Part shown: positions 53,697 through 62,778 of the stretch, piece by piece
How the letters are laid out: each line of letters starts with the position of its first letter
Position numbering within the stretch: the first letter of the stretch is position 1
DNA from: Chloroflexota bacterium
GTDB lineage: Bacteria > Chloroflexota > UBA6077 > JACCZL01
Length of the DNA stretch: 64,000 nucleotides
Reading direction: 5' to 3'
Assembly (NCBI GenBank): GCA_030447245.1
Contig: JAUJPG010000001.1
Span: 479,435 to 543,434, forward strand
Notes under the pieces: generated by a model
What the model saw: the letters and a program-made list of their open reading frames with translations, nothing else
The model's database searches: none
What the model was told of the DNA's origin: nothing
Position numbers and translations under genes: made by a program

Positions 53697-55383
53697 CTAT
53701 CTCTGTTCGGCGGTGCAGGTCGAGAGAAATGGCCCAGCTGCGCCCGTAGTCGCAGCCGATCGCGCGCAGCCGCTCGGCCTGGTCCGGTCGTCTCGATTCC
53801 CTCCGCGATGACCGTCATCTCGAGTGCGTGGCCGAGCGCGGTGACCGCGCAGGCGATGGCCGTGGCTCTGCGCCGCCGCCGAGCGCGGCGCATGAGCGGT
53901 CAATCTTGAGCGTGTCGGCCCGGGAGTCGCCCCGGAGATAGCCGAGCGCCAGTAGCCGGTCCCGAAGTCCTCGAGGGTCAGCCGCACTCCGAGCTGCGGA
54001 ACGCGCGGGGTGGCTTCGGTGGTCGGCGCGTCGTCCATCGGAGGACGCTCTCGGTGATCTCCAGCCGCAGGTCGTCGGCGTTGGCGCGCTCGCGCAGGAC
54101 GGCGTCCACCTGCTCAGGCAGATCAGGCTGCGGAACTCGCGCGCGGACAGGTTGACGCTGAGCTGCAAGGGCAGCTCGGCCGGAAATTGCTCCTGCCAGG
54201 CGCGGGCCTGGCGGCTCGCTTCGGCAGGACCCACCGCCCGAGCGGCACGATCAAGCCGGTCTCGTTGGCCAGCGGGATACTCCGCCCGGCAACATCAGCC
54301 CATGTCTGGGGTGCTCCCAGCGCACCAGCGCCTCGAGCAGCCCGGATCGAGCTCGTGCCGAGGACAGGATCGGTTGGTAGTGGATCCAGCTCGCCGCGGT
54401 CGATCGCCCGCGTGCAGGTCGGACTCCAACTCGGCCGGTCCAGCGGTTGTCCGCTCATGCCTGGATCGAACACGGCGACACAGTGCTTGCCCGGCCGCTT
54501 TGGCCTGGTGCAACGCCACCATGGCTTCGCGCATCAGCTCCTCGGCCGACGCTGGGGCATCAGTCGGCCCGCGGAGTGCGACCCCGATGCTGGCGCCGAC
54601 GAAACCTCGCGCCCGTCGATGACGAAGGGCACCTCCAGCGCGGCGAGGATGCGCTTGGCGGCCTGGACCACGGTCGCGGGGTGGGGGATGTCGTCGAGCA
54701 GCACGGTGAACTCGTCGCCCCGAGCCGAGCGGGCGTGTCGCCGGCTCGAAGACCGTCGGACAGGCGGCGTCCGAAGGCGGCAAGCAGCGCATCGCCGACA
54801 TCATGGCCCAGGGTGTCGTTGATCAGCTTGAACTGGTCCAGATCGAGGAAGAGAACCGCGATCACAGCCTTGCTGCGTCGCACCAGACTGTTCGCCCGAT
54901 CTCTGAACAGGGCTCGATTCGGCAGGCCGGTCAGTGCATCGTGGAAGGCTACATGGTGAGTTGTTCTTCCATCCGCTTGCGGTCCGCAACGTCGCGGGCG
55001 AGGGCGGTGAATAGACGACCACCCGCCAGCGTGACCTCGCTGATGGAGAGCTCCATGGGGAACGTCGTCCCGTCCTTGCGCTGGCCGACGACCTCGCGGC
55101 CAATCCCGACGATGCTATGCTCGCCGGTCGCCAGGTCGTGAGCCAGGAGCTTCTCGTACGTCTCGCGGTAGGCGACGCCATCAGCAACGTCACCTCGCGA
55201 CCGCCACGTCCTCCGCCGTGTAGCCGAAGATCCGCTCTCCGGCCGGGTTGATCGACTCGATCGTGCCCTGCTCTCGACAATCGTGATGACCGCGTCGACA
55301 ATCGCCTCGAGGACCGCCTGCGCCGTCGCCTCGCTCTCCTGGAGCGCTCGCTCTGCACCCTCACGTCCGATGGTATTCATCAC
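53697..55383 (-). pseudogene. PAS-GGDEF-EAL cyclic-di-GMP signalling protein, multiply frameshifted
   Basis: From the 5' end: a PAS domain (ALQESEATAQAVLEAIVDAVITI, EVVGQRKDGTTFPMELSISEV, LARDVADRKRMEEQL), a GGDEF domain (VLFLDLDQFKLINDTLGHDVGDALL, ASIGVALRG) and an EAL domain (IPLANETGLIVPLG, LSVNLSAREF, TVIAEGIET, GCDYG). The GGDEF motif itself falls at a frameshift near 54715, so its state cannot be judged. It would make or degrade cyclic-di-GMP. Indels occur about every 100-200 bases. A frame upstream to about 55540 (MNELHARYTGLAEG) may be part of the N-terminus. Confidence 0.7.
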
Positions 55384-55840
55384 GACCAGGTCCAGCGGCC
55401 AGCTGTACCTCGATCACCAAATGCCCCCCACCGTGTCGGCCGATGGGGTGCGTGCTTGAGATGGCGGGGCGCAGCCAGCACCCTGCCCTCCGCGAGGCCG
55501 GTGTATCTCGCGTGGAGCTCGTTCATCGCCGCGATCCCACCTGAGTCCTGGAGCGGCGCGGTGCGCGGCCGAGAACCACGGCCTGGGGACGGTCGGGCGC
55601 TACTGACAGTGCAGCGCCGCTGACGCATTCGACCCTGCACCGCCCCGGACCCGAGTGATCTGGGTCTTGCGCCAACTACAATTCGTAGCGGATACACTGC
55701 TGCTGCCTGTTGTTACACGGATGGTATCAAGACTGTCGTCTGCTCGCAATGCGCGCTCGCGAGTTTGGGCGGTGTTGAGGCAACAGCCTCATCGTAGACG
55801 GCGGATCGTCTGTGCGTCCGAGAACGGCCGCGGCCGAACG
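55384..55840. other. intergenic or possible 5' part of the c-di-GMP gene
   Basis: These 457 bases lie between the PAS-GGDEF-EAL gene and the TPP enzyme gene end. A minus-strand frame (55697-55380) contains MNELHARYTGLAEGRVLAA and could be a frameshifted N-terminus of the signalling protein. Nothing else is recognised. Confidence 0.35.
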
Positions 55841-57454
55841 CTACAGCTCGCGCAGGGCGTTGAACTGGGCGACGTAGGCTGACGCGTCGATGTGGGCCCC
55901 GATGACGGTGGTCCGTCCGGAGTGGATCGCGGACGTCAGGGCGTCTCCCAGAGCCGCCTCGCTGTCGACCCGGGTGCCGTCGGCGCCGAGCCCCTGGGCC
56001 AGCTTCTCGTAGTCGATTCCGCCCAGGCCGACCCCGTACGTTGGTAGGCCCTTGAGCTCCTGCTTGACCCGGATCAGGCCGACCTCCTGATCGTCGAAGA
56101 CGACCACGACGATCGGCAGGTTCTCGCGGGCTGCCGTCTGCAGCTCGGCGATGGCCATCAAGAATCCCCCGTCGCCGGTGAAGCAGACCACCGGACGCTC
56201 AGGGTACGCCAGGCGAGCCGCCAGGCCGCCGGGGATGGCGTAGCCCATCGTCGCCAGGCCGTTCGAGGTCAGGAACTCGCGTGGGGCGTAGGCTTGCCAT
56301 TTTTGAACCACCAGCAAGCGGTGGGCTCCGGCATCGGCCGTAACCAGCGTGTCTCGGGGAAGCACCTCGCGCGCGACGGCCACCAGGCGCTGGGGTGAGA
56401 GCCCGGCAGAGGGGATGTCGAGCGCGGCAGACACGCGACGGCGGAATGCACGGACCGCTGTCTCGCCCCAGCCAGTCCCGGCGGGAGCCCACGCAGCCAG
56501 CCCGGCCAGCAGCGGGCCGAGCGGCCCGACAAGCTCCGGCTCGGCCGGCACCAGCGCGTCCGAGCTCGGGACACTGGAGAGCGCCAGGACAGGGATCGCG
56601 TATGGCCACGGCTTCGGCTGCAGCTCCACACTGTCCAGGCCGACCGCCACGATCAGGTCGGACTGGCCGATGACGTCTCGCTCGATCAGCCCGCCAATCA
56701 GCGCTCCGGCCCGGAGCGGATGATCCTCCGGGATGACGCCCTTCGCCTTTGGGGTGGTCAGGACCGGCCCGCCGAGCCGCTCGGCCAGGGCGAGGAGCTG
56801 ACCGGCCGCGTCCTTCTCCCAGAGCACGCCCATCCCAGCCAGGATGATCGGCCGCCGAGCCCGCTCCAGCAGGTCTAGGGCCGGCTGCACGCTGGCGCGG
56901 TCCGGCCGCAGCACCGGCCACGCCGGGAGCAGAGGCGCGGGAACCGACAGCTCGGCCGCCTCGCGGTGCGTCTGGTCGGACGGCAGGTCAAACTGGACCG
57001 GACCCGGCGGGAGCGCGATCGCGGTGCGCAAGGCACGGCGCATCAACTGCTGCACAGTCCCGGCGCTGACGGTCGCGTTCCACTTCGTGATCGAGCGGTA
57101 CAGCTCGAGCTGGTTCAGCCGCTGGCGCAGGCCGGTCTCGTAGGTTGTGGCCGGATACTGGTCGGTGACGGCGATCAGTGGGCTGCGATCCATCCACGCG
57201 TGGGCCACGCCGTTGACCATGTTCGCCGCGCCGGGCGCCCGCGTCGAAAGACACACGCCGGGCGAGCCGGTGATGTCGCCCCAGGTCGCCGCGAGCATGG
57301 CGGCGGCCGACTCCTGCTTCATCAGGATGAAGCGCATATCGCGCTGACGGGCCGCTTCGATCATCTCGACCGACTCGCCGCCCGGGTGCCCGACGATGAA
57401 CGGCGTTCCGGCGGTCTTGAACGCCTCGACCATGACGTCAACAGTCGTCGGCAC
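55841..57454 (-). CDS. thiamine pyrophosphate-dependent enzyme, acetolactate synthase-like
   Basis: A 537-residue three-domain TPP enzyme. The activating Glu is at about 48 (LMKQESAAAMLAATWGDITG), the middle domain has RRPIILAGMGVLWEKDAAGQ, and the PP motif starts at FTGDGGFLMA. The usual NDxxYG at the end of the motif is FDDQEVGLI, a notable change. Substrate unknown; oxoacid decarboxylase or carboligase. The GTG at 57454 has GGGGAGG upstream. It is downstream of and co-directional with the Ldh2-type dehydrogenase gene (125 bases), so it may use that enzyme's oxoacid product. Confidence 0.83.
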   Translation of the reverse strand: MPTTVDVMVEAFKTAGTPFIVGHPGGESVEMIEAARQRDMRFILMKQESAAAMLAATWGDITGSPGVCLSTRAPGAANMVNGVAHAWMDRSPLIAVTDQYPATTYETGLRQRLNQLELYRSITKWNATVSAGTVQQLMRRALRTAIALPPGPVQFDLPSDQTHREAAELSVPAPLLPAWPVLRPDRASVQPALDLLERARRPIILAGMGVLWEKDAAGQLLALAERLGGPVLTTPKAKGVIPEDHPLRAGALIGGLIERDVIGQSDLIVAVGLDSVELQPKPWPYAIPVLALSSVPSSDALVPAEPELVGPLGPLLAGLAAWAPAGTGWGETAVRAFRRRVSAALDIPSAGLSPQRLVAVAREVLPRDTLVTADAGAHRLLVVQKWQAYAPREFLTSNGLATMGYAIPGGLAARLAYPERPVVCFTGDGGFLMAIAELQTAARENLPIVVVVFDDQEVGLIRVKQELKGLPTYGVGLGGIDYEKLAQGLGADGTRVDSEAALGDALTSAIHSGRTTVIGAHIDASAYVAQFNALREL

Positions 57455-57579
57455 GCGGCCTCCCCTGGCGAGAGGTTAGGCGCCGGATGAGGCCGATCCG
57501 CTTGCCGGCCGGCTCTTGAGTCGGATACGCGCGGACCGGGCGGGCGGGCCGGCGCCGCGGCCCAGGACGGCACCGCGCG

Positions 57580-58611
57580 TCAGGGGACATCGACGTTGAG
57601 GGAGCGGGCCGTCGACGCGATCGCCTCCCAGGTTGCGTCCGGCAGGGGGATGCCGTCTCGCGTCCGCTCGGCAGCGCTGCGTGCCTCGGGCTCGCCGGGC
57701 ACCAGGACTTCGTGGAAGCCCTCGGCGGGCGGCACGCGCTTGAGTCGATTGGCCACCTGCTCGACGGTCTGGACGAACTCATCGGCCGGGCGGAACGCGG
57801 CCGGGTCGATGCAGGTCACGAAGAGGCAGGCTCCACGCTCGGTCGCGGGGGCACGCGGGCCACCGCTCAAGCCGACCGCCAGAAGCTCCACGATGACGGA
57901 GAGGGCGTAGCCTTTGTGGCCGGCGAACGGTAGGAGAACGCCGTCATTGTAGAAGTCTTCGACGTCCGTGGTCGGCCGGCCATCCGCGTCGAGGATCCAG
58001 CCGGCCGGCACCGGCTCCTGCTTGGCGCGCGCCACCATCAGCTTGCCCTGGGCCGCGGCGCTGGTCGCAAAGTCGAGCAGGATTGGCGGCTGGTCGCTGG
58101 CGCGCGGCACGGCCCAGGCGATCGGATTGGTCCCGAGACCCGCCTCGCGGCCGCCGAATGGAGCAACCTGGCGCGGCCCGTGCGCGCCGGACGCAGCGAC
58201 CATCGTGATCATGCCACGCTCGGCGCCGAGCTCGGCCCATTCGCCGATCCGACCGGTGTGGTGACAGCGGTACGCCGCGGCCGCGGCCAGACCGACCTGC
58301 CGCGCTTTTCGGGCAGCGGTTTCGGCTGTGAGGCGCGCGCCAAGCTGACCGAACGTAGCCGCCCCGTCGACGATCGCAGTCGAGCCGGTCTCGTGCTCCA
58401 CAGACGGCCTGGCGGTCGGATCGAGCCGTCCTCGCCCGATCTCCTCGACGTAGCTGGGGATCCGGATCACCCCGTGCGAATCGTGCCCGGCCAGGTTGGC
58501 GCTGACCAGCGATCGGACAACGCCCGGGGCGTTGTCCGGTGTGGCTCCCGCGGCGAGGAAGATCGACACGCCAAATTCCGGCAACTCGCGCGCGCTACGA
58601 ACCTGGACCAT
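57580..58611 (-). CDS. malate/L-lactate (Ldh2-type) dehydrogenase family protein
   Basis: A 343-residue NAD(P)-dependent 2-hydroxyacid or imino-acid dehydrogenase of the non-Rossmann Ldh2 fold. HDSHGVIRIPSY at about 43-54 is the family hallmark; CHHTGRIGEWAELGAERGMI and GREAGLGTNPIAWAVPR follow. Relatives include ureidoglycolate, sulfolactate, malate and delta-1-piperideine-2-carboxylate enzymes. AGGAGG precedes the ATG at 58611. It lies 25 bases after the carbonic-anhydrase-like gene, so it is in the same operon. Confidence 0.85.
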   Translation of the reverse strand: MVQVRSARELPEFGVSIFLAAGATPDNAPGVVRSLVSANLAGHDSHGVIRIPSYVEEIGRGRLDPTARPSVEHETGSTAIVDGAATFGQLGARLTAETAARKARQVGLAAAAAYRCHHTGRIGEWAELGAERGMITMVAASGAHGPRQVAPFGGREAGLGTNPIAWAVPRASDQPPILLDFATSAAAQGKLMVARAKQEPVPAGWILDADGRPTTDVEDFYNDGVLLPFAGHKGYALSVIVELLAVGLSGGPRAPATERGACLFVTCIDPAAFRPADEFVQTVEQVANRLKRVPPAEGFHEVLVPGEPEARSAAERTRDGIPLPDATWEAIASTARSLNVDVP

Positions 58612-58636
58612 GGAGAACCTCCTGCCGCGTGCACCG

Positions 58637-59152
58637 TCAGAACGCGGAGCGGCGATACTCCTGGCCGCGATGCATGTAGTTCTCGGCGGTGCGGGTGATC
58701 CGCGCGATCTCCGCGTCGGTGACCTGGCGAACGACCGTCCCGGGTACGCCCATGACCAGGGAATTAGGCGGGATTTGCTTGCCCTCCGGCACCAGCGAAT
58801 GAGCACCGATGATCGAGAAGCGCCCGACCTTCGCCCCGCTCAGCACCGAGGCGTTGATGCCGATGAGCACGTCGTCTTCGATCGTCGCGGCGTGCACCAG
58901 GGCGTGGTGGCCCATGGTCACCCGATCTCCGACGATCGTGGCCGTCTCGCCCTGGGTGTGGATGGTGCAGTTCTCCTGGACGCTTACCGCCTCGCCGAGG
59001 GTCACCCAGCCGGTGTCGCCGCGCACAGTCGCGCCGTACCAGATGTTGCAGCGCGCCCCGACGGTGACGCGGCCCACGACAAAGGCCGTCGGGGCGAGAA
59101 AGACGTCCTCAGCGACCTCGGGCAGGTGGTCCCGGTAGGGAACGATCGGCAT
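58637..59152 (-). CDS. gamma-carbonic anhydrase family hexapeptide-repeat protein
   Basis: A 171-residue left-handed beta-helix protein (repeats such as VGRVTVGARCNIWYG, IEDDVLIGINASVLSGAKVG). Likely zinc ligands are His65 (TIHTQG), His82 or 83 and His87 (GHHALVH). Arg44-Gly-Asp and Gln59 match the family, and it ends with PPNSLVMGVPGTVVR. The role is CO2 hydration or an acyl/amino-acid-related function; many such proteins are uncharacterised. CTGGAG lies 7 bases before the ATG at 59152; an ATG at 59182 is possible. Confidence 0.85.
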   Translation of the reverse strand: MPIVPYRDHLPEVAEDVFLAPTAFVVGRVTVGARCNIWYGATVRGDTGWVTLGEAVSVQENCTIHTQGETATIVGDRVTMGHHALVHAATIEDDVLIGINASVLSGAKVGRFSIIGAHSLVPEGKQIPPNSLVMGVPGTVVRQVTDAEIARITRTAENYMHRGQEYRRSAF

Positions 59153-59402
59153 TGCCGGCTCCAGAAAACTTCTCGTGGTCATGGGGCCCGACGAGTCACC
59201 GTCACTATCGGTGTCACGTCTCCGAATCTATAGCTCCTCTACCGCGGCCTCGCGGCGATGCTGGTGCAGACGCTCGACGAGGCCGAGCGATGGATCGTGG
59301 CTGGTGTGAAGATCATCGCCTGCGCCTCCGATACGGTGGTGCTCACGATCGGGTACGGGGCGGTGGTCTGGAGGCTCCGGCGGACGACTGATCCTGCGTT
59401 CG

Positions 59403-59951
59403 TCAGGTCACGCCGCTGAGCCAGTCTTCTGAGGCCGACAGCAGCCCCGGACGCGAGGCAGGACGGTCATCAGCGAGCGGATCGATCCTGAGTCTGGTGA
59501 GGCGTAGAAAGCTGATCTTCCATTCCCCGCCGTGTTTCCGATACTCCTCCTCATAGTGGCCGAAGCCGTAGAAGCCTCGGTGTCCCGGGACCTCGCGCGG
59601 GCTGGTGCCTTCGGGGAACTCCAGATAGTCCATCATCGCCCAGACACCACGTGCGGTCGCCGGGCCGGTGAAGACGATCTCCGGCATGTGGCAATGATGG
59701 ATGGAGACGGCGTCACGCAGTCTGGTGGAGATGCCCTCGACGAAGGTGTTCGCGTCGGATCCGGTCGGGGCCGAGCCGAGGCCTTCGAACCGGGTCTCAT
59801 CCGTGAACAGCGCGCGGAGACGGCGCCACTGCTTGGTGTCGATGAAGCGGCAGTACCTGGCCTTGAGCTGCTTGATCTGCTCGAGGTCGAGCAGCTGCTG
59901 AACGCTGTCAGGGTCCACGAGCACACTCCCGCGGGCCTGGTCAGGCGCCAT
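59403..59951 (-). CDS. SnoaL-like / nuclear transport factor 2 family protein
   Basis: A 182-residue alpha+beta-barrel protein. LEQIKQLKARYCRFIDTKQWRRLRALFT is the typical opening helix set (Tyr/Asp lining the cavity); HHCHMPEIVFTGPATARGVW and GHYEEEYRKHGGEWKISFLRLTRLR follow. Relatives include SnoaL cyclases, steroid isomerases and dehydratase-like proteins of aromatic breakdown. Its ATG overlaps the LLM stop by 11 bases, so the two are coupled. Confidence 0.82.
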   Translation of the reverse strand: MAPDQARGSVLVDPDSVQQLLDLEQIKQLKARYCRFIDTKQWRRLRALFTDETRFEGLGSAPTGSDANTFVEGISTRLRDAVSIHHCHMPEIVFTGPATARGVWAMMDYLEFPEGTSPREVPGHRGFYGFGHYEEEYRKHGGEWKISFLRLTRLRIDPLADDRPASRPGLLSASEDWLSGVT

Positions 59952-61137
59952 GGCCGACCGCCGCCGGGACGCGGGCCTGAGCCTTGAAGGTCGGCATCAC
60001 GTGCTTCGCGAACAGGTCGAGCTGGTTGAGGACGTGCTTCTCGGGCGTGCCGACCGGGTGTCCGATGTTCACCTCTTCGAGCCCGGGCCAGCGCTCCTGG
60101 GCCGCCAGGAGCTTCTCGATGATGCCCTCCGGCCTGCCGACCAGCCACGAGCCGTTCTTCACGGCCTGGGCGACGGTCGGCAGCCCGGCTCGGCGCGCCC
60201 GCGCGGGGTCCGCGGCTGCTTCGATCTGCTCGGGGGTCAAGCCCTTCACGAAGCCGAGCGGGGCGAACATCTTGATGTTCTCCTCAAAGAACGGCGTGGC
60301 CTCCTCGATCGCCTGCTCCTCGGAGTCGGCGATCCAGACGGTGTAGCTGACGATCAGGTCACCGCCCAGCTCCGTCTCGCGCCCGTGGCGGGCCAGCGTC
60401 TCCCGCCAGGCGCTAACAACCGCGGGGTCGGCGCCGCCGGCCGCCGCGCCGCCGCCGATGATGCCCTTGATCCCGTGCTTGGCCATGAAGTTGAGCCCGC
60501 GCGGGCTGGCGCTGACGATCGGCTGGTAGCACTCGACCGGCAGGTGCCTGGGGCGGGGGACCAGGGAGAGATCCTCGAGCTCGTAGCCACGGTATGGGAC
60601 GCGCGGCGGGATGGTGTAGTGCTTGCCGTGGTGGGAGAACGAGCGTTCGTTGAACGCTTTGAAGAGCAGGTCGACTTGCTCCTCGAACAGCTCGCGGTTG
60701 GCGTCCGCGTCGAGCATCGGGGCGCCGAAGACCTCGACTTCACGGGTGTGGTAGCCGCGCCCGACGCCGAAGACGGTCCGCCCGCCGGTCAGGATGTCGG
60801 CTGTCGCGTAATCCTCGGCCAGCCGCAGCGGGTGCCACATTGGCACGATGTTGAAGCCGCAGCCGAACTTGATCCGCTCGGTCAGGTGTGCCAGGTGGAC
60901 CGCCAGCATCAAGATGTTCGGGATGACTTCGTAGCCCTCGCGCTGGAAGTGGTGCTCGGCGAGCCAGAAGGTCTCGTAGCCGGAGCGGTCCATCAGCTCG
61001 GCGATTCGACGAACCTTGTCGAACACCGTTGTGAGCTGCTCGTCCGACAGCCAGCGGTCATTGGCCGGCGTGCCGTCGAAGCCGAGGTCGTCCAGGTCCA
61101 CGTGACCCGCGAACAGACTGTCGAAGCGAGTGATCAT
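59941..61137 (-). CDS. LLM class flavin-dependent oxidoreductase
   Basis: A 398-residue luciferase-like flavin enzyme: GYETFWLAEHHFQREGYE, RIKFGCGFNIVPMWHPLRLAEDYATAD, GRTVFGVGRGYHTREVEVFG, FSHHGKHYTIPP and WLVGRPEGIIEKL. AGGAGG precedes the ATG at 61137. It is translationally coupled to the SnoaL-like gene downstream, a pairing that suggests oxygenation followed by isomerisation or dehydration of one substrate. Substrate unknown. Confidence 0.87.
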   Translation of the reverse strand: MITRFDSLFAGHVDLDDLGFDGTPANDRWLSDEQLTTVFDKVRRIAELMDRSGYETFWLAEHHFQREGYEVIPNILMLAVHLAHLTERIKFGCGFNIVPMWHPLRLAEDYATADILTGGRTVFGVGRGYHTREVEVFGAPMLDADANRELFEEQVDLLFKAFNERSFSHHGKHYTIPPRVPYRGYELEDLSLVPRPRHLPVECYQPIVSASPRGLNFMAKHGIKGIIGGGAAAGGADPAVVSAWRETLARHGRETELGGDLIVSYTVWIADSEEQAIEEATPFFEENIKMFAPLGFVKGLTPEQIEAAADPARARRAGLPTVAQAVKNGSWLVGRPEGIIEKLLAAQERWPGLEEVNIGHPVGTPEKHVLNQLDLFAKHVMPTFKAQARVPAAVGHGA

Positions 61138-61444
61138 CGCGCGCCTCCTGCTGCCATGACTATGCGCGCCGCGCTGTTTCGTCAACCGCGGCGCCGCGCG
61201 GTCCGACCGCGATACCGCGCCTCGAGGCTCCCCTCAATGCACGGCCCCGGACACGCCCCACCCGTCAGAGGGACGCACGCGGCATGGGCTCGAAGGAGGT
61301 CGCCGATCGCGGGTGCTGCGCGGGTCCCGCGAGCGCAAGGGCATCTGGGTTGAATCTGGCTGCTTCACCCTCACGAAGCACCCGTGGATCTTGGGGCGGG
61401 TGGCGCGGGCCAGATAGCGGGATAGTGGGGGCGGCGCTGACGCT
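61138..61444. other. intergenic, nothing recognised
   Basis: A spacer of 307 bases between the SDR gene end and the LLM gene start, both on the minus strand. It presumably carries the LLM promoter. No gene or RNA is recognised. Confidence 0.4.
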
Positions 61445-62326
61445 CTAAGGGCGGGCCACGCGCGGAGTCGTTGGGGTCGCGGTTTCGCCGCGGATGCGGA
61501 GGGTATACAGGCCGTCCGCTTCGATCTCGTCCGCACGCCTGGTGAGCTCATCCAGGTCGTCGGCGAGCTGGATGTAGCAGCCGGACAGGCGGTCGGTCTG
61601 GCCGGTGGCCAGCGCCACGCAGCGCTGCGCGGCGATCTCTGGTGGGACCTGCCGCTCGGCGTAGAGCTCCTTGTACTGGGGGATCCACTTCAGGCCTTCC
61701 AGCGACTCGAACGTCTGGCGCGCCAGCGGCGTGTCCACCAGGCCGGGTGTGATCGCGAAAACGCTGATGCCGTGGTCGCGGGTGTCCAGCGCCAGATGCT
61801 CGGTCAGCCGGGTCACCGCCGTCTTGGAGGTTGGGTAGGCCGAGAAGGCCTTCTGCGGCCCGAGCACGGTGCCGCTTGACATGGTGATGATCCGCCCGCG
61901 CCGACGGGCCACCATGCTCGGCAGCACCGCTCGCGCACAGAGCATCACGCCGCGCACGTTCACTTCCCAGACCTTCCACCACTCGTCCGGATCGACCTCC
62001 CAGATGGGCCCGATCGCCCCGAGAACGCCGGCGTTGTTGACCAGCAGGTCGACCGGCCCGAGCTCCCGCTCCACTCTCGCCGCCATCTGCTCCACTGACG
62101 CACGCTCGGTCACATCGACCTGGACGCCGAGCGCCCGCCCGCCAGCCTGGCTCATGCTGGTCACCGTGGCGGCCAGCAGCGCTTCGTTCAGGTCGGCCAC
62201 TGCCACCAGGGCACCGGCCCGCCCAAACGCCTCACAGATGGCGCGGCCGATGACCCCTCCGCCGCCGGTCACGACGACCACCTGGCCAGCGATCGAATCC
62301 TGCCAGCGCTGGTCGCTGTCGCTCAT
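61445..62326 (-). CDS. short-chain dehydrogenase/reductase (SDR)
   Basis: A 293-residue SDR with TGGGGVIGRAI in place of the usual TGxxxGIG, NNAG at about 95, Ser in ITMSSGTV and the catalytic YPTSK in SAYPTSKTAVTRL. The C-terminus is about 40 residues longer than classical forms (LDELTRRADEIEADGLYTLR). NAD(P)-dependent alcohol/ketone conversion is expected. GAGGAGG precedes the ATG at 62326. It is separated by about 300 bases from the LLM gene in the same direction. Confidence 0.85.
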   Translation of the reverse strand: MSDSDQRWQDSIAGQVVVVTGGGGVIGRAICEAFGRAGALVAVADLNEALLAATVTSMSQAGGRALGVQVDVTERASVEQMAARVERELGPVDLLVNNAGVLGAIGPIWEVDPDEWWKVWEVNVRGVMLCARAVLPSMVARRRGRIITMSSGTVLGPQKAFSAYPTSKTAVTRLTEHLALDTRDHGISVFAITPGLVDTPLARQTFESLEGLKWIPQYKELYAERQVPPEIAAQRCVALATGQTDRLSGCYIQLADDLDELTRRADEIEADGLYTLRIRGETATPTTPRVARP

Positions 62327-62778
62327 GTCTTGGCCTCCTCACACACACCGTCAGGCTCGTGACCTGAGAGTCGGTGTCTCACGCGCGCGACTAGTCCGCC
62401 ACGCGGGCGGCAGCGGCTTGGACGGCTTTTGGCGGCGCGGCCGTGGTTGGGACACTCGTTGGCAATGCGACCGCCGAGCTGGTGACCGCTGGTAGCTGGC
62501 CCCGGTGTCGGCGCGGGCGGCTGGAGTGGAGCACAGGCGGCGGCGAGTGATCCGGCGCTGCCGGCGAGGGGTGCGACGAAGGTTCCGCGGGTCGTGCTCA
62601 CCACGGAGCCTCCCAGGGCCACAGCGTTCTACACCGCGGCACGTCCGACGGCCAGCATGGCCGAACCCGCTCATGCTAGCAGGGGAGCAGGACGTGTGGG
62701 CAGGAAGCAGCCGACCGCTGATCGGACGCGACCCAGCTGTGACCACCGGCGTTTCAGCTCATGGGTGGGTCGCGCGCG
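62327..62778. other. intergenic region with a lipoprotein-like gene fragment
   Basis: There is no complete gene in these 452 bases. On the minus strand, 62622-62510 reads TTRGTFVAPLAGSAGSLAAAC followed by a Pro/Thr-rich run. This resembles the lipoprotein signal, lipobox and linker of Chloroflexota substrate-binding proteins, but no binding domain follows. It is probably a gene remnant. Confidence 0.35.

Noticed and set aside
59950..61353. Long plus-strand frame opposite the LLM and SnoaL-like genes
   Set aside because: It is low-complexity Asp/Arg/Val text without motifs; both minus-strand proteins are clearly real.
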